NCBI RefSeq assembly: GCF_037042905.1
Contig: NC_087254.1
Location: forward strand, 22,804,603 to 22,868,602
Origin: Lytechinus pictus
Lineage: Eukaryota > Echinodermata > Echinoidea > Temnopleuroida > Toxopneustidae
Direction: 5' to 3'
DNA length: 64,000 nucleotides
Positions 39,901 through 48,735 of the stretch are shown piece after piece. Within the stretch, counting starts at the first letter, position 1. Every line of letters starts with the position of its first letter. The notes under the pieces are model-generated. The model saw only the letters and a list, made by a program, of their open reading frames with translations. It was not told the DNA's origin and ran no database searches. A program made the translations under genes and the position numbers.

Positions 39901-42900
39901 TGTTGAAATATGGAATCCATATTGAATTCAATGTATCATGCTTTCAGACATAACAGCTGAATTTGATACGTTATTACAAGGGATACCTCCTCGTCATGAC
40001 TGATCATGTGTCAGTTGCATAATGTCAATAATTTTGATGGTCCTCCAAAAAAAATAAACATCACATTAATTCCAGAACTTCTGAAAGCTCTGAAAGACCA
40101 AAAAACAATGCTGCCAGCAAGATCCCCACAGGACCTGGAACTTAGAAGAAAGCTGGAAGTTGAAGAAGACCATTAGAAGGTCACTGAAAAATTATCTGCG
40201 TATTATCAGAGATCTTAATTAAATGGAAGATCTCTGAAAAAGTGACGGAGACCACTGACTGATACTGACACATGTTGTTGTTACTGAACTTACATTAGTA
40301 CCACCTTGTTCTTTCAAAAGTCTTTTAACACTCTTCCAGAGATCTTTAATACTTTTGTCGATCTCCAAGCAGGTCTTGCATAATTTGTCTTTCAATCCAT
40401 CAAGAATCTTTCAGTCAACGGGCTTTTCAGTGAAAAGATTATGAAAAGACAACCTTTGAAAATTCACTGAGACTGAGTCTACTGAAAAACCACCAAAAGA
40501 CAATTTTCTTATATGACTGCTAAAAGAATAATTTTGATTCCTTCCAAGAGTTTTGGAGAACATGCAGACCACGAAGACCACCGAGATATCAGTCAGGAAT
40601 TGTGAAACTTCTCAGAGATCATTCAGTGTAGAGTGTTCTGAATAGACCATCGGAAGATCAAGCAAGTTTCATGCAAATGCAAAGTGCTTTTTTATATTTA
40701 AGCATAATTCATTATAGTGAAAGAGCTCCAAAGAAATGAGTTACAGCCTCTTTTAGTTTTGGTCAATCACCCCACACTCAAACAAACAAACAAATGGTCA
40801 GAATTCCAGTTTATTAGAAGATTAAATGAATGTGTACAGTGTATGCCCAATTCTGTCACTGATGACACAACATATAAAATGTGTTTAGCAAATTGTACTT
40901 TGCAATTTTTATATTTTGGTCTTTAAAGATCCTAACCAATTTTCATGAAAATGAAAGACACACATTTTTTTCTCTATTTGGTATAAACCATTTCTAAAGC
41001 ATGGAATGGGCTGAAAATTTCAGGATACAATCATCTTTATGTTGCAGCCTATATGCAATCACTAAAATTTGCAAGATATGAGTTCAAAGGGTCATTACCG
41101 AGAAAGGATATTTAATATCCTGAAATGTGAATTTCAAGTTTCCACACAGAAGCAATGAAAAAAACAAAATTGTCACACAATTGGAATGGTAGATGGTACT
41201 CCAATGAAATTCACACAAAGATTTCAGACCAGCTTTATAAAGCCTTCTCTGTGAATTCTTCTTCTTCTTCTTCTGATAATGATGATGATGAGTAAGATCA
41301 AGGTTTTGGGACTTTTGGTGGGGACTAGCAAATGCAATACACAAGGTGAACACCCCTCTCTTTTACGATTAGTTTTCATGTGCATACATTGTGAGTGACT
41401 CTCCTCTGGGGCCAGTACCAGAAAGCATAGTGAAAGCATGGAAAAATCAGGGTCCCATAACTATGGAAAGCCAGCAATGTCAACATCTAAACTGCATGTT
41501 TGTTCAAAATATTTTCTAGATATGCTGTATATTCAGACACTCATTAATTTCTTGAAAAATCAATGTTCTCTTCATCGTTTATTAAGGACATTCTGCAAAT
41601 TTACTGGAGAAAAAATTATGATATTGATGGATTTCCATTTACAGCTGAGGTTAATTGGATCAATTACATCCCTTTGTAAGATGGAACCTAGCAGGACATG
41701 TAAAATCAGGCACTAGGATTTGTGTTAAAGGTAGATACTTACAGTCTGGATACTCTTTGAATCCCGAGTAGCTCATGTCTTTGATCTCTCCTTCTCTCGA
41801 TCTGTTGCTCTTGTTTGGTGCTTCCGTCCGGATGGCCTTCTTTAGGCCCTCTGTAAGGTATCACCGTCTGACTGTGGTTGTGCTCAATCAGATCCTTCGC
41901 GCTATATTAGACACAACAAGAGACTGCATTAGAATCACAGGTGTACATTGTACATTGTACAGTATAAGAGTCTTGTTTTGCAGATCTGCCAATCTTAATT
42001 GTGAAAAAATCCTCTTTATATTTCTTTTTATCCTATTTTCAAGCCAAAAATCACAACACAAAGTGGTTCAAGAACCACGAGTCTCACCCGATATTGCGGT
42101 CAATAAAATATGCAATATGATCTTTTGACCTTATCCTCATGAACGTGTGGTATTACATAGCTCCATGGCATTACCCAATGGTTATCAGGCCTCTACAAAA
42201 AAAATTTTGTCACTTCCCTGTCGGGCAAGTGATGAAAAAATTTGCATGCCCGATAGAAAAAAACTGCTTACCCAATATGTTTTATAATTTTATTATGACG
42301 GCACTACTATTATTTTTAAAGGTCATACAAAATAACAACAATTTAGAATCATGTATAGTATAAAAGAACACACATTTAAAAGTTAACTCAGCAACTTAGG
42401 CCTGAGTCATTAAGTTTATTTTGAAAAAACTTTTTGCATTTATAAATGGGCGTTTAAGGTAAAAAAAAAAAACCTTGACCAAAAGTTGCTAAAATTTCAT
42501 ATTTTGCATCTTTAAATCCACGGAATGTTTATCTGTTTGTCATATTTCCTTAGAATTGTTTTGATTTAGTTGGAAACTATTAAGAAAGCCAGTGAAAAAT
42601 ATTCAGCTCTTTCTTGACTCTGAAAAAGATTGTTTTATGATGTTAAAAAAAAAGAAAAAAAAATCATCAAAAAAAAAAAGTGGAGTGGCTAAAATTTCAC
42701 ATTTTGCATCTATAAATCCATGAAATGGTCATTTATTTTCCATATTTCTGGATTAGTTGGAAACTATCAAGAAAAAATTAAGAATATTTACCTCTCTCTT
42801 GTCTTTACTTCATCATTTTATGATGTTACACTCGGTCAATATTTTTTTAATTGTAGTCCCACATGTAGACTTTCATGTTTTTTTTTCATGCAACATGAAA

Positions 42901-45252
42901 GACTACATGTGGGACCACTGGACCACAATAACAAAAAACATTTACCGAGTGTAAGCATCATCATAAATCAGTCAAGAAAGAGCTGAATAATCTTCATTTT
43001 TTCGGTAGTTTTCAGCTAAATCAAAACAATTTCAAGGTAATATGGAAAATAGATGGCCATTTCATGGATTTTTGCAAAATGTGAAATTTTAGCCACTTTT
43101 GGTGTTTTGTTTTGTTTTTTTTTTCATCGGCAAATTGCGCAAGATAGTAGTGCATGCACAGTCATTGCACACATAGAACTTAAGATGCGATGGCACGGTT
43201 TTTTTCGAACGAGGTACCTGGCGATGAATTATTGGTAATTGGCGCTGATTTTACATCAGTTTCCAAGTGCTGTTTTTTTACTGGTTTGACATGATATGAG
43301 AGATAGTTGTGATTATCCAAAAGATATTGAAATTTAGATGGTCTAATAATATTTTTATTTCCAAAACAACCACTTGCCTGATCGGGCAATTGACTTTGAG
43401 AAATGCTTGCCCGCACGTCATTTTCACTTGCCCCGGGCAAGCGGGCAAGCGGGTTTGTCGCGCCCTGGTTATTTGTAACAAGTGTAAACACAATTGATGC
43501 AGAAATAAAGAAATGAGAGCAATTAGAACAAAAACTTGACCTTTTGACCACAAGATGACCTTTGAACCCATCACACTCATACACATATTCGGTATTACCC
43601 AATGATCATATGTACAAAGTGTTAACATAATTGATGCAGGAATAAAGAAATGAGAGCAATTTGAACAAAAACTTGACCTTCTGACCCTAGATGACCTTTG
43701 TCCCATCACCCTCATGGACACCTATGTGGTATTACCCAAGGATCATATGAACCAAGTGTCAACATAATTGATGGAGAAATAAAGAAAAAGGAGCAAGTTG
43801 AATAAAAACTCAAATAGCATTAATCATTTGACCTTTTGATCCCTATATGACCTTTGACCCCATCATCCTCATGGACACACATGTGGTATTACCCTGGGAT
43901 CATACAGTATGTACCAAGTGTCAATATAATTGATGCAGAAATAAAGAAATGAGAGCATGTTGAACAAAAACTTGATCATTTTTGTAACAGACGTGACCTC
44001 ATATCATTTAACCATTTGACCCCTAGATGACCTATGACCCCATCATCCTAATAGTCAAACATGTGGTATTACCCAAGGACAATACATACCAAGTATGAAC
44101 TTAATTGATGAAAAAATAAAGAAGTGAAAGCAAGTTGAACAAAGACTTTATCATTTTGGAACAAACTAATTAACAGGCCAACAGGAATGGTGAATACTAC
44201 ATGTAGGTCTCTAACCGAACTTTGTTCAGGCGAGACAAAAAAAACATACCAAGAATCATCATTATTACAAGTTTCAATTATCCTATTTCAAGGGGGAAAA
44301 TTCAATTACAAGTCACTTTCCCATTCTCAACCGCACACAGTTGAAATTTGCCTATTCTAGATCAAGAGAGGATTAAACACGTAACTTTTTCAAATAAAGA
44401 GCTTAGTGAACTTGACCCCCCCCCCCCCCCATTCAATAAGATTATTACAAAAAAACATGGACCCAGGAAGACCTTCCTTCCATCCTTTTTCTGAACTTAA
44501 TTTGTTGTGTTGAATTCATTTTCCAAAAATAAATCTTGACCTACATGTACATGTACAAGTAAGGAGACAAGCTGCACCTTTAGAGATAATCGGGAAATGA
44601 GCAAAACATAAGGAAAGTTGTACATGTACTACTAAACCTCTAACTTTTGAAGTGAAGCAACATTGCCAATCTGGGAATTGCTATTCAAATTGAGACTTTT
44701 TAAACTATTGTATCTTTCAAGTTCTGTAAATCATTTTGAGTGAACTTTTTTTTTAACTGCTTCCCTCTATTTTCATTGAATATTCATACTTGACTTATTG
44801 GAAAAGTGAAAATTACTATAAAACTTTTTTTTTAATTTCATGTAAATAGTACACTAGAGTCTCTTTATCTGTCTTCTTAAAAAAATGGGTGTTCTTTGTT
44901 TAAGAAAATTCTAACTGTGTTTTCCACAAAGTATGACAATTTGATATTAATAAAGCAATTTCTGTTGTTAAAAAAACATTTAACTGTACACTAAACGCTG
45001 TAAACAGGTTGGATTAAAGAGTTATGCTGATTGTCTGTTTTATTTAATTTTGCTTTGTTTATAAATATTTATCTGCATTTTGTTGATTTTTTTTCTTTTG
45101 CCCCCCTAATTGTGTTTATTGTGAACTTCTTTGACTTTTATTTAAAAATTTCTGTATTGACGAAAACTGATGACTTTAGTGCCTTACCTCAAAACAAAGT
45201 CCTTGATATCACCTTCTCCTAAAGAAGCACCCATGGTAAATTCAGACTCCAT
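24136..45252 (-). CDS. TSEN54: TSEN54, tRNA-splicing endonuclease subunit Sen54 (complete, predicted 818 aa)
   Basis: Structural subunit of the nuclear TSEN complex that cuts introns from pre-tRNA. Ten exons join in phase: 45188-45252, 41743-41901, 32977-33040, 32110-32193, 31573-31668, 31112-31161, 29026-30632, 26216-26282, 25231-25341, 24136-24289. The protein starts MESEFTMGASLGEG, and exon 1 joins exon 2 as VLSAKDLIEHN (human LSARELF). GPKEGHPDGS, GTLSVGEWEPDKELVVVKS, GKFWRTMGY, YLYPEEGLFLLEV and GGTPLSVQRAYNLL follow the Sen54 N-terminal domain (residues 22-173). Exon 7 (173-708) is a long charged, Ser-rich, probably disordered region ending in WNFDKIALPDIAS and DNWKEYKEKKHQEEQN. The C-terminal domain has IVFDVFLPDKKYKKTNPGQP, EEDPVPEL and PLIWGVVDNADINFYTLNDI. 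Human TSEN54 is 526 aa; the excess is in exon 7. A second Met at residue 7 could also start. Confidence 0.95.
24320..25185. repeat. ~870-bp CAT/CAC trinucleotide array in the last TSEN54 intron
   Basis: A nearly continuous run of CAT, ATC, CAC and interrupted ATT units. It occupies most of the intron between TSEN54 exons 9 and 10, from about 30 bp upstream of the last exon's acceptor side to within about 50 bp of the preceding donor. Long His- and Met-rich reading frames on both strands come from the repeat and are not genes. Confidence 0.95.
25545..25915. mobile_element. Copy of the 'GGATCTCCAT' interspersed repeat
   Basis: Shares GATCAGGTGTTACTTAT...ATGAGAGG, AGAGATGTTTGAGGGTAT, ATCTTGGTCACATTTCCA, GGATCTCCAT, AATGCTCATAACT and TCTTATTCTTTGATTTTTCT with copies at 35735-36030 and 36696-37140. 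No protein. Confidence 0.65.
27006..27480 (-). mobile_element. 3' end of a non-LTR retrotransposon (LINE)
   Basis: The minus-strand reading frame 27172-27417 contains SWGDRTFAHAGPSLWNQLPYSIRS followed by FKITLKTHLF, the characteristic C-terminal end of CR1/Jockey-type LINE reverse-transcriptase proteins. Past the stop, the 3'UTR holds the TGAGCACATAATCAATGTGG region and then a (TTA)n tail at 27006-27035. The 5' part is missing. It lies in a TSEN54 intron, in the same orientation as the gene. Confidence 0.8.
28000..28013. repeat. Poly(G) tract
   Basis: A run of about 14 G within a TSEN54 intron. Similar runs are at about 32428-32443 and, as poly(C), 44419-44430. Confidence 0.8.
28521..28800 (+). 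mobile_element. tRNA-derived SINE, full-length
   Basis: The head contains an A-box-like GTGGTCTAATGGTTTAGACT and a B-box GGGTTCGATTCC, the internal Pol III promoter of tRNA. The middle has GGTAAATGGGTACTGGCAGG. The tail GCCTTGAGCACC...ATGCGCTATACAAATCC resembles a CR1/L2-type LINE 3' end, which would be recognised by a partner LINE. It lies in a TSEN54 intron. Confidence 0.8.
32290..32407. mobile_element. GGTAAC-type foldback repeat (clean copy)
   Basis: ATAATGGCAACTACCATGGTA at the left is inverted at the right as TACCATGGTAGTTGCCATAATG. The central GGGCTCAGCAGCCAATCAG is shared with copies at 19255 and 34195. It lies near TSEN54 exon 4. Confidence 0.75.
32428..32443. repeat. Poly(G) tract, 16 G
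   Basis: An uninterrupted run of 16 G directly beside the foldback repeat at 32290-32407. Confidence 0.85.
32455..32775 (-). mobile_element. tRNA-derived SINE, head-truncated
   Basis: On the minus strand it shares GGCAAGGC, CTCTCCACCCAG and AAATGG words with the SINE at 38143. The tail CTGTAAAGCACTTTGAGACA and AT-rich TTATAAA resemble LINE-like 3' ends. The tRNA A-box region is not recognisable. Confidence 0.6.
34195..34330. mobile_element. GGTAAC-type foldback repeat
   Basis: ATTTCATAAAGAACTATTGT at the left, GGTAACAGGGCTCAGCAGCC in the centre, and inverted sequence at the right ending TTAAGAAATGGATCCC. Same family as 32290-32407. Confidence 0.6.
35590..36035. mobile_element. Copy of the 'GGATCTCCAT' interspersed repeat
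   Basis: Matches 36696-37140 in order: CCAATTGGCAATGC at the left (inverted relative to the right half), GATCAGGTGTA, TTTTGGGGAATGTTTT, TGACATCACAAATCTTGGTC, then AAGATCTCCATAGCATTCA. A (TACATG)n run is at 35635-35652. Confidence 0.6.
36105..36365. mobile_element. Foldback repeat with inverted CAGTGGACTC and GGCACxCTG arms
   Basis: GAGTCCACTGTTTTGAACTT is followed at once by its inverted copy (CAAACAGTGGACTCGTGAAT). Further out, CCAAATTGATGCCTGTTGCC mirrors GCAACAGGCGTCAGTTTGGC. Arms of 60-80 bp. Confidence 0.6.
36470..36660 (+). promoter_or_regulatory. Pol II promoter-like fragment (CCAAT, TATA) with a following stem-loop; probably retroelement-derived
   Basis: AGCCAATCAGAG lies at about 36478 and GTATATAAGG at about 36534. 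The start-like CTCATTCTCCTGAGG follows about 30 bp later, then a stem CGACAAG/CTTGTCG (36578-36597), GAAACGTCGAGA, and another stem GGTCCT/AGGACC. The order CTGAnGn-stem-GAAAC resembles a degenerate hammerhead core. No gene was found downstream. Confidence 0.4.
36696..37140. mobile_element. 'GGATCTCCAT' interspersed repeat, best copy
   Basis: The left end ATCCTCCCATTGGCAATGCG, with GATCTGTGATGTCACA, is inverted at 36950-37010 (TGTGACATCATAAATC, GCATTGCCAATGGGAGGATC), giving a hairpin of about 315 bp followed by a further unique tail. Two other copies are in this window. Confidence 0.7.
37984..38142. mobile_element. Foldback MITE with GGGGaGTGTTTCATxAA ends
   Basis: GGGGAGTGTTTCATCAAC at the left is matched by the inverted right end ATGAAACACCCC. 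Internal arms use GTCGGATAAAAxGxGACTTG and ACGTCCGACAAGTCC. A SINE starts immediately after it. Confidence 0.75.
38143..38320 (+). mobile_element. tRNA-derived SINE
   Basis: Head GTGTAGTGGTTCTGACTCTC (A-box-like) and GAGTTCAAATCCC (B-box-like). Body CTTTGGCAAGGCGTTAATCC, CACTCTCTACCCAGGTGCTA and AATGGGTACCCGGTAGGATG. Related to the copies at 28521 and 32455. The tail is not clearly delimited. Confidence 0.7.
38780..39090. mobile_element. Partial GTGCGTCCC-type element
   Basis: The right end TTTTTTCTGGGACGCACTGTA matches the ends at 58170 and 59130. The left end was not found. A 66-codon minus-strand frame across it has no recognisable domain. Confidence 0.4.
40035..40660. repeat. Motif-dense region of GAAGACC / GATCTTTC words
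   Basis: Short related words (AAGACCA, GAAGACC, AGATCTTT, TTTCAGTG, ACTGAAAA) recur in both orientations. A 10-bp stem CAGAGATCTT/AAGATCTCTG lies at 40207-40236. GATGGTCCTCC near 40037 and an inverted CGATGGTC near 40650 may be its ends. No protein. Confidence 0.45.
41450..41690. mobile_element. Diverged copy of the 20765-21030 MITE
   Basis: Shares TAACTATGGxAAGCCAGCAA, TGTCAACAT, GCATGTTTGTTCAAAA, TTCTAGATATG, AAGGACATTxTGCAAATTT and TTGATGGATTTCCA in order with 20765-21030. The ends are degraded. It lies about 50 bp from TSEN54 exon 2. Confidence 0.7.
42186..43467. mobile_element. 1.28-kb element with TTGCCCG palindromes, inserted in a tandem repeat
   Basis: The left end CAGGCCTCTACAAA is matched by the inverted right end CAGGGCGCGACAAA. 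TGGTTAT occurs at 42179-42185 and 43466-43472. GTCGGGCAAGTGATG and ATGCCCGAT lie at the left. CTTGCCTGATCGGGCAA and repeated GGGCAAGCGGGCAAGCGGG lie at the right. With the element removed, the flanks rejoin to match neighbouring repeat units without gaps, which confirms the insertion. It contains a long palindrome (42690-43100). Confidence 0.75.
42690..43100. repeat. ~410-bp near-perfect palindrome nested in the element
   Basis: TGGCTAAAATTTCACATTTT at the left is mirrored by AAAATGTGAAATTTTAGCCA at the right. The inner arms (CACTCGGT/ACCGAGTG, CCCACATGTAG/CTACATGTGGG) close on a centre near 42887. The two-stage arms look like one foldback element nested in another. Confidence 0.8.
43468..44170. 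repeat. Tandem array of 138-180-bp units
   Basis: GGTATTACCC recurs at 43591, 43729, 43885 and 44065. Each is followed by ACCAAGTGT, AATTGATGxAGxAATAAAG, GAACAAAAACTTGA, and TGACCTTTGACCCCATCATCCTC-type words. A further unit left of 42186 is split off by the inserted element. Confidence 0.85.
44171..45187. other. First intron of TSEN54, nothing recognised
   Basis: AT-rich sequence with a poly(C) tract at about 44419-44430 and several T tracts. No exon was found between the tandem array and TSEN54 exon 1. Confidence 0.4.
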
Positions 45253-45485
45253 TACCCCTGCCCGTTTGACCCCTTTTGGGGGAGTTGGGCAGTATCCTGG
45301 AATATGAAAGAGGTCCTTGTACTTCTTTAGAACAGACCCCGACTTCAGTTTCACCTCCTTTTTATAAACTCAGCTGCAACATTCAAGTCACCATCAAAGT
45401 TCTTTCAGTTCTCTTCTGCTCTTTCTAGCTAAATTATAATGAGAATTAAAAAAATAATAATAGTGGGTTAGTATTGGCACTACCT

Positions 45486-46742
45486 CAAGCCTTGAAATAA
45501 GCGGGCGCTGAGCGCAAATTCGCTCATAAAGCCATCAATTGAGCCCATAAAGCCCCAAAATCATCAAAATTTTGACGACCGGGCGCAAATATTTTCCAGG
45601 TAATTGCACCCGCCGTGAGTGAGCAGTGAAGCCATATCATACATGTAATTTAAATATCTGAAAAGCCAAAATCAAGTAACTTTCAATTTGCCAAGTACGA
45701 CTTTTTTTCTGTACTATAAAAAGTGAGCTACGTCCGTTTTTTTTTTCTGTAATACATGTGCGCGCGTGCTTCCGGTAGCGGTTTTTCCATACTCCACCAT
45801 GTGCAATTTCTAATGCACACATTTCCAGTTGGGATATCACAATTCTGCGATATAGTAATTCGAATTGCACAGGAGATAAATCCCTGTTCACAGCACATAC
45901 GATGTGTGAGTCTTTTATCCTCTCAGTCGCCGACTTTGCTTGTCAAAACGGAGCCTTAATAATCCAAAATCACTTTGCTTTATATAGTTGTGAATTATAG
46001 CTTTTTAATTTCTTTCTTGGAGAGGGGTAAATATCAGACAATAAATCATCAAACAAGGCTCCAAAAAAAAAAACAGGAGGACGCCGTGCATTTGAGTGTG
46101 GTGTTAGCTAGCCAGTTTGAGCTCATGTTCTCTGTCAGAGCTCTGGGTGAGAATTCTATCAGTAATGGCCTATAAAGTGATGGTGATTTTCCGTTTCAGA
46201 TAGAGTTTAGATTTCATGTTAATTTTTTAAAACTGTCAAAAACTTTATTTCTTCATTGTGATGAATATTTAAGTTATTAATGAATACATTTTCACCGAAT
46301 TTAGACTCTCCCAGAATGAAAGGCATTTTCTGTGGAGATCTGCGTTTTCAAATAACTTGTGAAAAACTTAAGGTACATGAACCAACAATACATGTACATA
46401 GCCTGTGGCTATGTGCTGGAATTTGAATAGACTGAGTTAGATATTGATTTCATTTCTTTAACATAATTCATATGCAATCCAAATGTACCTCAAACACACT
46501 TAAACATTTAAATCTGATTTCTTAAATGTTTGAATACCGGTAAGCCTAATACTTAGCATGCTATTCATGTACTAATTAAAAAATTGCAGGAGCTGCGCTT
46601 ACTATAAACAAATTTGCAGTGTGGTTCACCGTTATATATATATTTTTTTAATTGCCCCCGGTTCCTGTAAAAAGCCTGTAAGCCGGGGGCAATTTTTTTT
46701 GAAAAATTGCCCCTGGTCTGCAGCTGCTTATTTCAAGGCTTG
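45486..46742. mobile_element. 1.26-kb element with perfect 17-bp TIRs
   Basis: CAAGCCTTGAAATAAGC at 45486-45502 is inverted exactly at 46726-46742. Subterminal palindromes follow, GCGGGCGCTGAGCGC-type at the left and AATTGCCCCCGG/CCGGGGGCAATT at the right. CACTA lies close to the left end and directly after the right end, a possible degenerate target duplication. No transposase. Confidence 0.75.
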
Positions 46743-47190
46743 CACTAGACAGCTGGCAGCCGTCTGTTTCGAGGAGTTAAAAAAATACATACACAGACGG
46801 CTCGCTATCGTGCAGCCACCATTAGGGGATTTACAATGCAAAATCCCCCCGTCAGGGCTCTTCAATTTTCGTCTTTAATGAATCAAACATTTGAAAATTA
46901 ACGCAACCGAAATGCAAATTAATATTCCCTCTTGGCATTAATTGCCAAAAAACGGGGAAAATCAAGTTAAAAGGAACAAAAACAGTGACTTACCTCGGCT
47001 GTCGCGCAACTTCACTGCCCTGTTTTATCCGAACTTAATACACATAAACATATGGCCATTGAGTCCCCTGTACAGATCGCGCTAGAACTTCGGTCTCTGT
47101 TTTGGTGAGTGAAGGAGTTCAGCTGAACGGAGTTCAGCTGAACCACCAACATAACAGAGACCGAAGCTTTTGGTCTAGGCTTGCACTTCC
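46743..47190. mobile_element. Element related to 9376-9545
   Basis: CTAGACAGCTGGCAGCCGTC and TGTTTCGAGGAG start the segment. Near the end, inverted GAACTTCGGTCTCTGTTTTGG and CAACATAACAGAGACCGAAG arms surround GAGTTCAGCTGAAC twice. The same words form the short element at 9376-9545. It directly abuts the 45486-46742 element, so one may be inserted at the other's end. Confidence 0.55.
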
Positions 47191-47430
47191 TGCTATTCAA
47201 AATTGGAGATAGATATATTGGAGGGCACCTGGGATAATATGGCACCTAGACAAGACCACTTACAATTGAAAAGTTATGGAGATCTCACCAAAAATTTAAT
47301 AGAGTATCATTTCTAACCCTCCCTGAAATGAGATTTAAAATGATGAACACCAGTTAGTGGTTGTTGTGTGCCTTTTGTTATTAGAATTGCGCAGCTACAT
47401 TCAGCAAAGTGCAAAGTTGGGGAACCACAT

Positions 47431-47770
47431 ATTGTACATGATAATAATAATAATAATAGATGGGAATTGTAATGCGCCTAATCCACTCTGCAGAGTGCTT
47501 AAGGTGCAGTAAAAAAATGGAAAGAGAGAGAAAACTTATATACATTGATATAAATTAAGGAACTGACAATTTAGAGTAGGATACTAGTATATTAATTAGA
47601 AGTGCCTTAAAGTTTAAATGTGTCCATGGAAGTGCATCCACGGATAACCAGGGGAAGATCATTCCAATTCAATTTATTTACATTCTTAAATAAAAAACAT
47701 GAAAAAAATCCAGAGGACAAGGCCAGTGTGAGCAAATGCCTGAAATTTCCTTTGAGTGAATGTGTTTAGG
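47431..47770 (-). mobile_element. Degraded LINE 3' end
   Basis: The minus strand reads LNWNDLPLVIRGCTSMDTFKL, the same C-terminal motif as the LINE at 27006-27480. A 3'UTR with CACCTTAAGCACTCTGCAGA and a (TTA)n tail at 47431-47459 follow. The frame is broken elsewhere. Confidence 0.65.
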
Positions 47771-48040
47771 TAGGGAGTTCGGGTGAAATGCCGCTTTCAG
47801 AATATGTATCTGTCTGTGCACCCATGTATAAAACAAGTATAAAGCCATTAAAGGAGGAAAAACCCTATAGAAACCTATACCATGAGAAACTTTGAAGTTT
47901 TATGAATAAAATGATGTATAATTCAAGGGCATAAATTGCCCCACATAGCAGCGCATTGCACTTTAAAAAGAAGGATTACACAGTCCCAGTCATTGCATTT
48001 TGTGTAAGTTATGAAAATCAACTTTTGCTGTAAAAAAATC

Positions 48041-48415
48041 TGCACATTCTCCCATTTAAACAGAAATATCTCTGTCAATATTTGACATCATGAGTTGATT
48101 TTAAGCACCATTCTTTTTATACCACAAGCTTTCAAATAGTACCAAATTTGTTGGGATTCCTTCAAAAGGCTTCAAGATTTCAAAAAGCCACTGTCTCCCC
48201 ACTCAAACAAGCTTTTATCATTTTTTTTGACAGAACAAAGTCTGCATATTTTTCCCTGTAAATTGGAATATCTCCGTCAATATATCAGACAATGAGTAGA
48301 TTGAAGCACCATTATTTTTCTTATTTCACAATTTTTCCAACGATATCAAATTTGTTGGGATTCCTTCAAGATTTTAAAAAATCACCGTACTCCCTACTAG
48401 TTTAGGTGATAATAG
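48041..48415. repeat. ~201-bp tandem duplication, diverged
   Basis: Words at 48041 recur at 48242 in order: CTGCA, ATATCTCxGTCAATAT, GAAGCACCATT, then AAATTTGTTGGGATTCCTTC followed by CAAGATTT. About 75-80% alike by eye. Confidence 0.75.
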
Positions 48416-48735
48416 AGGACTTGTCTTAGGCCTATATTTTACTTTTAATCATACCAGTCAAGATCAACAGATAACGAACGTAGACCTCACTCATGTCACT
48501 CCCAAGTCCCAGCTCACAACACAAGCCATCCATTTCAGGCATCACACTCAAACAGCTCAACCTAAGTCTAAAAATGAGGGCCAGCCATGTCTCCAAGTTC
48601 AAAATAGAAACACTGCTCAAATAAGGTGTGAACACGAAAGACTTCCTTATGTCCCCTCCACTAATTTTTAAAAATACTTCTCCAAAACCCTCTTCTCTCA
48701 TTCTCTTTTTCTTCTTTTTTTTCTTCTTACTTCCG

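Noticed and set aside
43468-44170. CRISPR-like array
   Set aside because: Units are 138-180 bp with diverged repeats throughout, not short exact repeats with unique spacers, and the DNA is animal.
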